The translations under genes and the position numbers were made by a program. Shown here in pieces: positions 55,115 through 64,000 of a stretch of 64,000 nucleotides of DNA. Within the stretch, counting starts at the first letter, position 1, and each line of letters opens with the position of its first letter. Source of the DNA: Hexactinellida sp. DTS-2022. Lineage: Eukaryota > Porifera > Hexactinellida. The notes below the pieces were generated by a model. The model did no database searches. It was not told the origin of the DNA and saw nothing but the letters and a program-made list of their open reading frames with translations. The stretch lies in contig JAPNXP010000002.1 in the NCBI GenBank assembly GCA_028753945.1, positions 5,890,001 through 5,954,000 on the forward strand. Direction: 5' to 3'.

Positions 55115-56754
55115 TGTTCTGCTCAGATTTGTACAGTAAACGTACATCTTCGAATGATGCAATTTCCGTAATGTCAAAATGGTCAAACTGAGGGTATCTA
55201 AACATCTTATTGAAGTCTTTAAGGTTTAGCCAGTTGTTGCGAATAGATTTCAGGATATGAACGAAATCAAACATTAAAAATAATGAACGACTAGAATCAC
55301 AAGGATGTTGGACTGCAGCATCCAAAGTTTTAGAAGTTGAGAATAATTTGAAGATGCTAACGTTCAGAGGGTAGTTATCAGTACACAGCACTTTAACCTG
55401 AAGGTTACAAAGTTCGATATCACAGATAATTTGCTTAACCAGAGGGAATAAAGTTTCAGCTGATGTAGTAGAGCAGGGAATAAGACGAACAATGGTGGAC
55501 CATTTCTTGTGTAAGCTTGAAACCATTAGAGCTAAGACTGTACGAGTTGGTTCGTTAAAATTCCTCGAAGAACCAATAATTTTTCCTGCTTTGTATGTTA
55601 ATTCTGATTTTACGTGGATCTCGTCCATCTGTACTATGGCGTTACGTTGTTGTGGAGTAAAATGTATTGTAGCCTGCTTGAGGTATACCATATAGTCGTC
55701 ATCTATCCCGACATTTGAGAATAATTTTTGGATATTCCTATGGTGGGGAAGGGATAAACAGTCTAGAGATTGTAGATAATTGTAGCAAATTGGTGAGATG
55801 AGGTGAGATTTTAATGCGACTACCTGTGTGATAATATTATACCTCCGTCTTTTCTTGGGAACAATTGCGTTCTTTAATTGACACAAAACAAACTGTAAAC
55901 GAGAAATGTGTGAACGTGTATCAGACGAATCAGTCGACATAGAATTGGGTTCTAAATCTGTATCTCGGTTAATAGCTTCTTCAAGCAATTCTATAGACTG
56001 CTCGATGTGATCTGAGGCCTTAGTAATATGTTGATACGCGTTGTTGGATGGAACTTCTAGAACTCTCTGTTTGTCACTTATTTCAAGAAAAATTGTTTCG
56101 ATCTGTCTGATATCATTAATAAACTCCGTATAAATCTTTATAACTTCTCCCCTCCGAAAGGCCTCGACGTTAAGAGAACTGTTAATGGTCACAGTTGAGT
56201 CGATTGATACAGAGGGCTCAGTAAACGAAAGTCGTATTAAGTGAAGGATATTATTATCAGAGTACCATTGAATGCAGTTGTCAGGTAAAGATAATGAGGG
56301 AAGCTTTTCTATCAGGTCCTTAAAGTCATGTAGTTTGAATTTTTCTTCTTCAGCAAGTCGTTCGGCAATGCTAGCTCTCACCGCTTCATCAAACAATTCT
56401 TGTTCCTTAGACTCATACGAGAGGCGGGCAGGTTTGTTAGCTGTGGAAGATAAGTATTTCGGACATTCAGGTAGGATACAAGGGATTGCAGTGTCTAATT
56501 GTTTGGGTTTTGAACGTTCAATATGCTGTATTGAGCCGTCCGCTTGATGAATTTCAAATGTTCGTAGGATATCTTGCTCGCGAAAATGCTTAATACAGAC
56601 ATAGACGAACTTTAATTCAAATGCTCCTTCTCTACAAATCAGCTCGTCGCCATTTGTCCGCTATTTCTTGAGACTTAGGTAAAGAAAAAACAGGTGTATA
56701 AGCTTCTGCCTTGTAGTTGCTTCTGCAATTGGGAACTGAACATGTATTGGGCAT
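54943..56754 (-). pseudogene. P-element (THAP-type) transposase, THAP and catalytic region
   Basis: M at 56754 opens MPNTCSVPNCRSNYK, a THAP C-x4-C, followed by VFSLPKSQEIADKWRRAD; the matching C-x2-H (CIKHF, about 56586-56597) is one frame over, so a one-frame shift breaks the THAP finger near 56660 (or a tiny intron lies there). From there one open frame runs to the donor at 54943. It holds QMDEIHVKSELTYKAG, LCTDNYPLNVSIFKLF, DFVHILKSIRNNWLN and ERQNVNLALRVFCDS, the standard RNase H-like blocks of P/THAP9 transposases. CAG/GTTAAG at 54943/54942 is a good 5' splice site; the open frame beyond it is palindrome sequence, not the true C-terminus. Later exons: 53114-53446, 51968-52246, 51415-51911. 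Terminal repeats not found. Confidence 0.88.
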
Positions 56755-57044
56755 TGATGAGGAAGAAAAAAACAGGCTAATATTCAAGTGAGAAGGAAAA
56801 GAAAATAAGAGTGGGTAGATGGGCATTTAAACTTATAATAAACTCGGGGTACATATAGTCAACGAAAATTGTTAGGAATTATAAAAATATACATAGATGG
56901 TAGATGTGTGATAAGTAGGCTTTCAGAAATACATACTATGGTTCAATATAAAATTACCCTTTTAGTCTATCCATGGTTTTTCTGTGCCTAGGCATATATT
57001 ACGTAGGTCACGGAATAAGGTATCTACCTTATTGCAACGTGTAA

Positions 57045-57310
57045 CAGTGGCGAATCCAGATATGTTGAAAAGGGGGGGCCCCAGAAATAATGCGAGTGTA
57101 GCGATCAAATTATAAGGAGTTTTGGGGGGTAACGCCCATTTCCTTTGAGTTATATACACTTAGAAGTCTTTTTAAATTATAATTTCTTTATAAGGAGACA
57201 TTATTAAAACTTGAGGCTGAAGTTTATTAATTATTTTGTCAATTTCAGGCTAAATATCAGTCAATTTCAGTTTCGAAGGGGGGCCCAGGCCCCCCCTGAA
57301 TCCGCCTCTG
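57045..57310. mobile_element. hAT-type miniature element (CAGTGGCGAATCCAG)
   Basis: Left end CAGTGGCGAATCCAGATATG, right end inward CAGAGGCGGATTCAGGGGGG, with sub-terminal GGGGGGGCCCC on both sides. The expected 8-bp duplication is not exact (ACGTGTAA versus AGTAAAAA). Confidence 0.75.
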
Positions 57311-57693
57311 AGTAAAAATGTTAATTCATCATTACAAGGCGGACGTGGTGGGCCAGTTCTAATTTTAAAAATATTTACGATTAAGGGAAAGTTATATAAT
57401 TTGAGAACACATATTGCGTCTAGTACTAATATTTAATAAAAGATTACCACAGCCGTGGTATTTCGGATTAAATGACATATCTAAAACAATAATCCTACAC
57501 GTATTTTGTATAGAATTACAATATGTACGTGTTAGGATTAAACGAGTTATGTCTCAACTTTAATAGATTATGGATTCCCTAATTATTTTCCAGAATGGTG
57601 ATTACGTATATCAAGTTTCTTATATCAATTTCACACTGAACAGTTAAAATTTGTTACTACTACAATATCTCTAAATAGTTGAGTATTCCTTAA

Positions 57694-57701
57694 TTTATAA
57701 A
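57694..57701 (+). promoter_or_regulatory. Candidate TATA box for the 57743 ORF
   Basis: TTTATAAA 42 bases before the ATG. AT-rich context limits weight. Confidence 0.35.
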
Positions 57702-57742
57702 CTGACTCACTTTATACACTAAATCTACACCAATTTACTTAA

Positions 57743-57961
57743 ATGGCAACTATCGAGAAGGGACAAGAAATTGAATTCCATTTAAACTGTATTCGTAGAC
57801 TAGTGAATAGCGAGACTAGAATAATAAGTGAAATGGAAAGGAAAATAGCAGCACTCGAGAAGAAAGTAGATACCCTCCCGAAAATCTTTGAACTCCAAGA
57901 TAGGAAAGTGGAAGCACTCTTCAAAAAACTGGACTGCTTAACGTTAAATTACCCCACGTAA
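57743..57961 (+). CDS. Small coiled-coil ORF, 72 aa, locus B
   Basis: MATIEKGQEIEFHLNCIRRL, then IISEMERKIAALEKKVDTLP and LQDRKVEALFKKLDCL: a strongly heptad-patterned, charged helix with no known family. The start is the first ATG after a TATA-like box. From 57942 the codons (LNYPT and the stop) belong to the inserted TTAA miniature element, so the original C-terminus has been replaced. A near-complementary frame on the other strand is an antisense shadow. Similar in size and style to the frames at 14150 and 61898. Confidence 0.5.
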   Translation: MATIEKGQEIEFHLNCIRRLVNSETRIISEMERKIAALEKKVDTLPKIFELQDRKVEALFKKLDCLTLNYPT

Positions 57962-58628
57962 ATGAAAGTTCTTGCATTAATCTGTAATTGTGAGAAATAG
58001 ATACCTATACGATACAAAGCAATAAACCAAAAAGAAAATATCCCCATCTATTATAATTTTATTTCTTGTCGGTTTCAAAATTTGGCAAATATAAATCTCC
58101 CATAGGGCGATTTCCAAAAGTGGTGGTCGATATTATGCGGTAATTCGGCAATGCGGCCATCAATGTTTGTAATTACAATCAATATTTAAAGATTATTAGC
58201 GTACGGAGTTGGTAGACGGTTTACATTTTTGAATTGTAACTTGGAATTTCTTTTTCAAACATTTATCAAATTTAGCATAAAAAGATGACCTTTTTATTCA
58301 TTTTTTGGTTTCAAAAGGTCGCAATATTTTTTAATTACATCTTATCAAAATTCTTAACCGCCCACCAACCGCCCATAACGATGATCTATCTGATAGATCA
58401 CACAGTTCTAGGTCTTTAGCAAATAATGATCTTGAAATCCACTCTTATATCAGGTGGAGTATGAAGAAATCCCCCTATGGGACTTTTGTATTAGCGTAAA
58501 ACTGCACGCCCAATAAAATCGAGGTTATAGAAGATAATTTGATTTCGTTTTCAGTTTGAATCTAGCTATATTGTCTTCTATCATATATCTGAAATTCTAA
58601 CTCCCACCTTCAAAACTAAATTCAGTAA
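57942..58628 (-). mobile_element. TTAA-type miniature element, copy 3, inverted and truncated
   Basis: Preceded by TTAA (57938-57941) and starting CGTTAAATTACCCCACGTAA, the complement of the family's right end. Runs collinear with the reverse complement of 58837-59553 but lacks about the last 40 bp. It terminates the coiled-coil ORF. Confidence 0.88.
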
Positions 58629-59828
58629 AGAACAACAATAAATATTCATAATCGAAATTTATAAAAAGTAAATCGAAATCAGCATAAATATTTAACAATA
58701 ATTCTCGTTGGAAGCTTGGCACTTGTTTAATTTTGATTTTTCATTAATTTGTATACCTATTTTTGAAAACAACAACGATAAATATTATTATTAGAAATTC
58801 TTCAATGCGAAATTTGAAATTAGCACACTTGCTTAAGGTTAAATTACGGCAGATTCACCCAAAAAACACATGAATTTAGTTTTGAAGGTGGGAGTTTGAA
58901 TTTCACATATATGATGGAAGAGATTATAGCTATATCGAAACTGAAAACGAAATCTAATTATCTTCTATAAATTCGAAATTATTGGGCTTGCAGTATTATG
59001 CTAATACAAAAGTCCCATAGGGGGATTTTTTCGACTCCACCTGATAAGTGTGTAGTTTGCAAGATCATTATTTGCTAAAGACCTGTACTGTGTGATCTAT
59101 CAGAAAGATCATCGTTATGGGCGGTTGGTGAGTGGTTTAGAATTTTGATAAGATCTAAATAAAAAATATTGCGACCTTTTGAAACCAAAAAATGAATAAA
59201 AAGGTCATCTTTTCATGCGAAATTTGATAAAATGCTTGCTAAAAAAATTCCAAGTCATAATTCAAAAATGTAAACCGTGTACCTACTCCGTACGCTTATA
59301 ATCTTTAAATATTGATTCTGATGACAAACATTGATAATTGCATTGCTAAATTACCGCATAATATCGACCACCACTTTTGGAAATCGCCCTATGGGAGATT
59401 TGTATTAGCCAAATTTTGAAACCGACAAAAAATAAAAAGTATAATAGATAGGGACATTTTCTTTTTGGTTTATTGATTTGTATCGTATAGGTATATATTT
59501 CTCACAATTACAGATTAATACAAGAACTTTCATTCACGTGGGGTAATTTAACCTTAAGTAAAATATCCGTTGAAAGTTAGCTTCTAGGGTCATTTTGAAT
59601 TTAAATTATTTTGCTTACGTAGTTTGGTAAACAACAACAATAAATATTCACATTAGAAAGTCATAAATGCGAAATTCGAAATCAGCATACTTGCTTACCT
59701 ACTTGCTTATATTACATTTGGAAGTTAGTTAATATCTCAATTATAAATGCGGTTTCTATTCCCCCATCACCATCACTTTAATACAATCCGGCCAAACAGA
59801 CAACACACAACAATTGATTTTTAATAAT
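58590..59828 (-). repeat. Helitron/Helentron-like repeat, copy 4, split by a TTAA element
   Basis: CTCGTTGGAAGC, AACAACAACGATAAATATT and CACACTTGC before 58833, and CCGTTGAAAGTTAGCTTCTA, AATGCGGTTTCTATTCCCCC and CAACAATTGATTTTTAATAA after 59557, match 40780-41170 in order. The 58837-59553 element interrupts it at TTAA. Confidence 0.65.
58837..59553. mobile_element. TTAA-type (piggyBac-like) miniature element, copy 4, complete
   Basis: Perfect TTAA on both sides (58833-58836, 59554-59557); ends GGTTAAATTACGGCAG and, from the right, GGTTAAATTACCCCACG. Best-preserved member, about 717 bp. No ORF. Confidence 0.93.
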
Positions 59829-61765
59829 ACAGTGGAACTCGCTTAGTACGTACTCGGCTAATCATTTCCATGGATGAGCTGGTATATGCCGATTAGCAGT
59901 TGAAGCCAACTGAATTTGAGATTTTGTAACCTGTTCCAATAATTATTTGACATAACCGTTTGACTGTCCCGAAATATGGATATTTCTAAATCAGTTTACA
60001 GGATTTTGAAAATTTTCCACTTGGTATCTGAGTTTGAGTCTCATGTGCTAGTAGACATCATAGGTAATCTTTAGATGGTCATTAGTTATCACAAGTATGT
60101 TCATCTTACAATTACACGAAGCGGTTTCATTCAATACGGGAGGTTAATCTGAATGTTCCATTTTGAAATGAAGAGATTTTGAAATTGAAACCATTCCTAA
60201 TACGTTTTAAGGATTTGTGGCGGGAACGGAACCTTCGAACGTATCCAAACTGCTTCAACTGATCCTCTTCTGAAACACTGGCATATTGACATACCATTTC
60301 AAATTATATTAACTTAGATAAGTATGATTCAATATGGAATTTAAAAATAATTTCTTGAAATATAGTTGAATTTGATTCACTGAACTTTATTGATTTCAGC
60401 TTACTCTATTTTACAAACCATATCTGTATTGTATATGGCACAACTATTTGGTGCTAACGTTATTTAACTAGTATAGTTGTTCCTTAGTTACTGTGAGTAC
60501 ATAAACATGTTCAGTTGATGCGGAGGCAGCCGATAGCGATAAATGTTTCAGAAATATCCATGGCAGTGCTCCAGTTGAGTTTCAAGCTATGAGATATTTC
60601 CAAGCGATGTTTGCCTATCATAGCATACTATGTTTACTGATTTTATATAAGATTATTTGTTATAACATGCGCGTACAATTGAACATAGTTTCAGTAATAA
60701 AGCTAAGCTTTAGAAATAAATGGAAAGTTACCTAGCGAAGAATCTGCCATTACTGCATGGAGGACTTTACGTAACACTTTATTGTAACAAAAACTGGTTA
60801 AAAAATTCTTATTCCAAATTTGTAAACGGGAAATTATTGTTTGTATACAAATTTCTGAAAGGAATTGATCTTCCCTTCGTGTGCTGATTGGCCAGTAATC
60901 TCTTATTTTCTATTTACTATCCGTATTTATATTTTCGATTAATGATATGAAAAGTTATAGACTTCACATTATTATCAGCTCTATCAACTGAAATTATTAC
61001 CGCTAATCCCATAATACGAATTGTAACATTCTTAAGTTCTTACTGCTCTGTTCCTTGTCATTATTGCTAATAATATTTACGATTCGAATAGTAATTTTCA
61101 TTTATTTTCACGTTAGTCAATTATCCATCAGTACAATAATACACCTCTTCATTTACTAAAAGTTCACCTCCCTCCTTGTGTTGGATTTGTTTTAGTGGCT
61201 TCTTCAAGTAAAAACGTTTAGTAGGGTCCTACTATAGTTTATACTATAAGATTCACAGTTCTAAAATTGCCTCTGTAGGACTTCAGGCCGACCGTACGCG
61301 ATGCCCTGACTAGCCCAAGGGGATAGAGATTTCAAATTTTGACACGAGATAGAGAACTTCTTGGAGATGATCACCTCGAAGCCGGATTTCTCGATTTCGA
61401 TTTTGTTCGTCAGTTATATCGAAATTTGTGTTCTAGTCTAGTGACTCTTTTATAATTGGAATTATCAATTGAGACTAAAGAGATTCTATTCTCCAAAGGA
61501 TGTTTTTTATATTTATCAATTAAAATTAATAGGTCGCTAATAAATTCTCAGGAAATCAGTCATATTCTCCATATTGTAATTTCACGGTGTCAAGTTATTC
61601 TGCATCTTGTGTGTTCTCACAAATATGCACTTCCAGTTCATCCAAACCTCTAATTCGACTGTTTTTGTCGAAACTTCTCCGCCATTGACTTCAAACTAGG
61701 TAACGATATAAATATGCTTTTGACAATTGCGCCTCGCAAGACAATGTTACAAAACTGTGGCTGCT

Positions 61766-61833
61766 GATTGGTTAATTAAGTTTCCAGAACGTATATTTTA
61801 ATACTGTCTCAAATAAATACTCGCATATAAATA
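61766..61833 (+). promoter_or_regulatory. Candidate promoter: inverted CCAAT (GATTGG) and TATAAATA
   Basis: GATTGG at 61766-61771 and TATAAATA at 61826-61833, about 55 bp apart and about 70 bp before the coiled-coil frame: a plausible RNA polymerase II core arrangement. Confidence 0.45.
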
Positions 61834-61897
61834 TACAAAACTGAACAACATTTACAACACTCAACAGCATTCACAAGACTCAACTACCTCGCAATAA

Positions 61898-62116
61898 TCG
61901 CATGGAAACAATCAAGGTACTCAGGACTCAGAATGCTCTTTGAGGGAACAAAACGGGTTCTTCAGAGAGGAAAGCGAGGAGCGACAAAGAAGATTGGAGA
62001 GGGTAGAACAAAAGCTTCTCGAACTAATTGATATCGTTATTAGACAGGAACAGGAGATAGAAGGTCTCAATAAAGCTTTAGAATTGGAGGTGGAGGATCA
62101 GGATCAAAGTGATTGA
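61898..62116 (+). CDS. Small coiled-coil ORF, about 70 aa, locus C
   Basis: Frame opens after a TAA at 61895 and reads EQNGFFREESEERQRRLERV then EQKLLELIDIVIRQEQEIEG and ends VEDQDQSD-stop. Heptad leucine/isoleucine spacing predicts a coiled coil. The ATG at 61902 is out of frame with it, as is the ATG at locus A, so either a tiny upstream exon or frameshift is involved. Promoter elements precede it. No known family. Confidence 0.45.
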   Translation, partial: SHGNNQGTQDSECSLREQNGFFREESEERQRRLERVEQKLLELIDIVIRQEQEIEGLNKALELEVEDQDQSD

Positions 62117-62294
62117 ATTTTAATCTCTATGAATTAATTTACTATCATTTGTAATGGATTAAATAGAATATCTCAAAATGGATCGTTCTTGACTAAAAGG
62201 GTATGAAAGATAGAGTAAAGTCATAAACCTGCAATTTATTTCATAATTAGTGAAATCGAAAATAGAAATATACAACTGTCATTTTTTATTCGTG

Positions 62295-62535
62295 TCATTT
62301 GTCAGTATCACCTTAACAATTCATAATTGCTAAATACACAATTTGTATCTGTAGAAATTGTCAGTAACAACGTAAGAATTCATAATGAGAATATTAATAT
62401 TCTCAGATTGTATCTGTATCAATTGTCAGTAGTACCGTAACAATTCAAAATTAGAATACTAATATACTCAATTTGTATCTGTATCATTTTATCGGTACTA
62501 CCGTTACAATTCATAATTAAAACACTAATCTTCCA
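62295..62535. repeat. Tandem repeat, about 63-68-bp unit, 3.5 copies
   Basis: TTTGTATCTGTA.CAATTGTC followed by AGTA.TACCGTAACAATTCA recurs at about 62340, 62403 and 62470. Confidence 0.8.
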
Positions 62536-62639
62536 GGTGAGCTCCCCAAACTTATAGAGGTTCCACTGTACCTCATTATACCATCGGTACACCAAGTACC
62601 GTGTCCACGGTTCCCCAAGTAACATCTACACTTGTGATA

Positions 62640-63849
62640 TAGAGAGATTTTACCCCTCAACGAGTCATCGGGCCTTCCTTATTGCTTTCCAATATTACCT
62701 ACCCTCAAACAGGCAGAATATCAATTACTTCCGGCTCTCCTACAGTTCAATTTTGTCACTGATGGGCAACAATTGTTCCACATGGGTAGTTGTGGGATCC
62801 CCATGGGACTACCCTTGGCCCCCGAACTGGCACGGATGGTAACCGCCCACCTCCTCAGATCATACCAGCTTCTTCCCGGACAACTACTGACCCTCTACTT
62901 CGATGACGTGGCCTGGACGCCACCTATCCCTTGACAGAGCAGTCACCCCTTATCTCGCTACTACAACCTCAAAGAGACGGATAGGAATCTTACGCAGGAT
63001 GCGGAATACCTACTCGACAGGAAGGCCTGGGTTGCCCGGGTACAGTCCCATCGGCAACCCGTCCACATAGATACCGCCTCCTTCCACTATTCCCTAAACT
63101 TATCGGCCACGCATACATGGGGAGTGCACACTGGGTGCACGAATCTGTACATGCCTTGCCGACGCACTCACCCATCTGCTCAAAGTCTATTTCCCTGCCC
63201 ACGTGAAAAGAGGAAGAATACCTAGCGAGCTAATAACAAACTACATTGAAATCACATATTTTCCATCTTTCAGACAGCCAGGAAAAATCCCGCGAGCACT
63301 ACCGCAACTGAGATTCAATTATTCAGCCAACCGACCCACGATGGAATCGCTCTACGACTACACTGTAGACACCAATAAATCTACCAAAAGCCTCACGCCT
63401 CAAGGGCCAGGAATTCCGGACATACTCTATAAACACAGATGTGTACATAAATTTCGTTTGAGGCCCAAATGTATCTGCCACCCATGCTACAACTCAGAAC
63501 ATACTCTTGGCAAACAGATACTGTTGATTCAGAGATAACTAAAGGGCAACTGATAGACACAGGGATGTACCGCCTCCACACAGCAATCGTCACCAGACTC
63601 CTTCCCCCAAAGATTAAAACCTGCGAAAGGCCAGACTGTTGCTATTGCCGCAATTATAGAATATTTATCCAGATTCTAGGCACACCTCTCAATACGCATC
63701 ATTCCCTGCACACGACTGCGATGTATATATCTCCATACACTAAAGAACCCCGCTTCCTAACCAACATATTCCATTTCTACAATGGCCAAGGAAAACCTGT
63801 CGGGAGGCAAATTGGGGAAGTTGAACCGCTCATCGCGTTTACACAATGA
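62640..63849 (+). pseudogene. Reverse transcriptase relic, GC-rich, runs to near the window end
   Basis: The frame 62701-62934 reads FNFVTDGQQLFHMGSCGIPM then GLPLAPELARMVTAHLL and LLTLYFDDVAWT: a G-x-PMG-x-PLAP block followed by Y-x-DD, the RT motif B/C arrangement of Penelope-like, retron and related enzymes. A stop follows at 62932. Three frames then alternate through regions with proline, cysteine and tyrosine-rich text (63203-63538; 63469-63849, including CERPDCCYC) that I cannot assign. Multiple frame changes mean it is dead. Its G+C is far above the flanks. Which RT class it belongs to is uncertain; Penelope-like is favoured by the PMG form. Confidence 0.6.
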
Positions 63850-64000
63850 GTTATGTCGGGATGACAACTTCTGACAACTACTGGCAGTCTATCCGGCGCA
63901 TTCTCAGCCCGAATTTGGTCAGATTGATCAACAACAGAAATCTTTTGAAAAGAAACTCATAATAGTCTACCAGAAGGACACATCTACTCCATAGGAGAAG
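63850..64000. other. GC-rich continuation of the RT-relic region
   Basis: Same composition as the preceding relic; no motif recognised. The element probably extends beyond the window. Confidence 0.3.

Larger units (their letters stand above)
59830..62568. mobile_element. Possible pogo-type element spanning the locus-C coiled-coil gene
   Basis: CAGTGGAACTCGCTTAG at 59830 (TA before) and GGTTCCACTG ending at 62568 (TA after) are in correct inverted orientation, but only nine bases match. They may be the ends of two unrelated miniatures. No transposase found between them; 59900-61740 is otherwise unassigned AT-rich DNA. Confidence 0.3.

Overview
This window looks like AT-rich, intron-bearing animal DNA, most likely from an invertebrate, made up almost entirely of decayed transposable elements. 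The evidence is the co-occurrence of piggyBac, P/THAP, Transib-RAG1, hAT, pogo/Tigger, Ginger-like and Mutator-like coding remains, many miniature elements with textbook target duplications, and a candidate splice donor in a transposase gene. No conserved host gene, rRNA or functional tRNA was recognised, and the lineage cannot be fixed more narrowly from the sequence alone.

Layout. 0-9 kb: a piggyBac pseudogene next to a TTAA-flanked miniature element, then TA-flanked Tc1/pogo-type miniatures (one nested inside another) and a Tigger deletion derivative. 9-16 kb: hAT-type elements with intact 8-bp target duplications, two carrying nested elements, plus a P-element scrap and a small coiled-coil reading frame. 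16.6-17.5 kb: a GC-rich Mutator-like transposase fragment ending in a PHD finger. 18.6-23.7 kb: another hAT miniature and a GC-rich, frameshifted hAT transposase. 26-39 kb: tandem repeats, pieces of a Ginger1-like element (OTU protease motif, integrase zinc finger, GPY module), a second hAT transposase scrap, two more P-element remnants and pogo-type miniatures. 40.6-47.9 kb: a dispersed Helitron/Helentron-like repeat family surrounding a 2.8-kb RAG1/Transib-superfamily element whose ends begin with CACAGTG. 49-57 kb: a foldback repeat, a coiled-coil repeat protein, and a near-complete but broken P element containing a 701-bp palindrome between two exact 177-bp duplications. 57-64 kb: a coiled-coil ORF ended by a TTAA miniature element, further repeats, a second coiled-coil ORF with a CCAAT/TATA promoter, and a GC-rich reverse-transcriptase relic.

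Interaction. The non-autonomous repeats here have plausible autonomous partners in the same window: the TTAA miniatures with piggyBac, and the CAGTGGAA miniatures with pogo/Tigger, since they still carry the first codons of such a transposase. Several insertions can be dated relative to each other by nesting. The strongest leads are the RAG1/Transib element with RSS-heptamer-like termini, the palindrome with a 177-bp flanking duplication inside the P element, an apparent internally deleted P derivative, and a set of small coiled-coil ORFs with their own TATA boxes. All homology calls were made by reading motifs; no database search was run.
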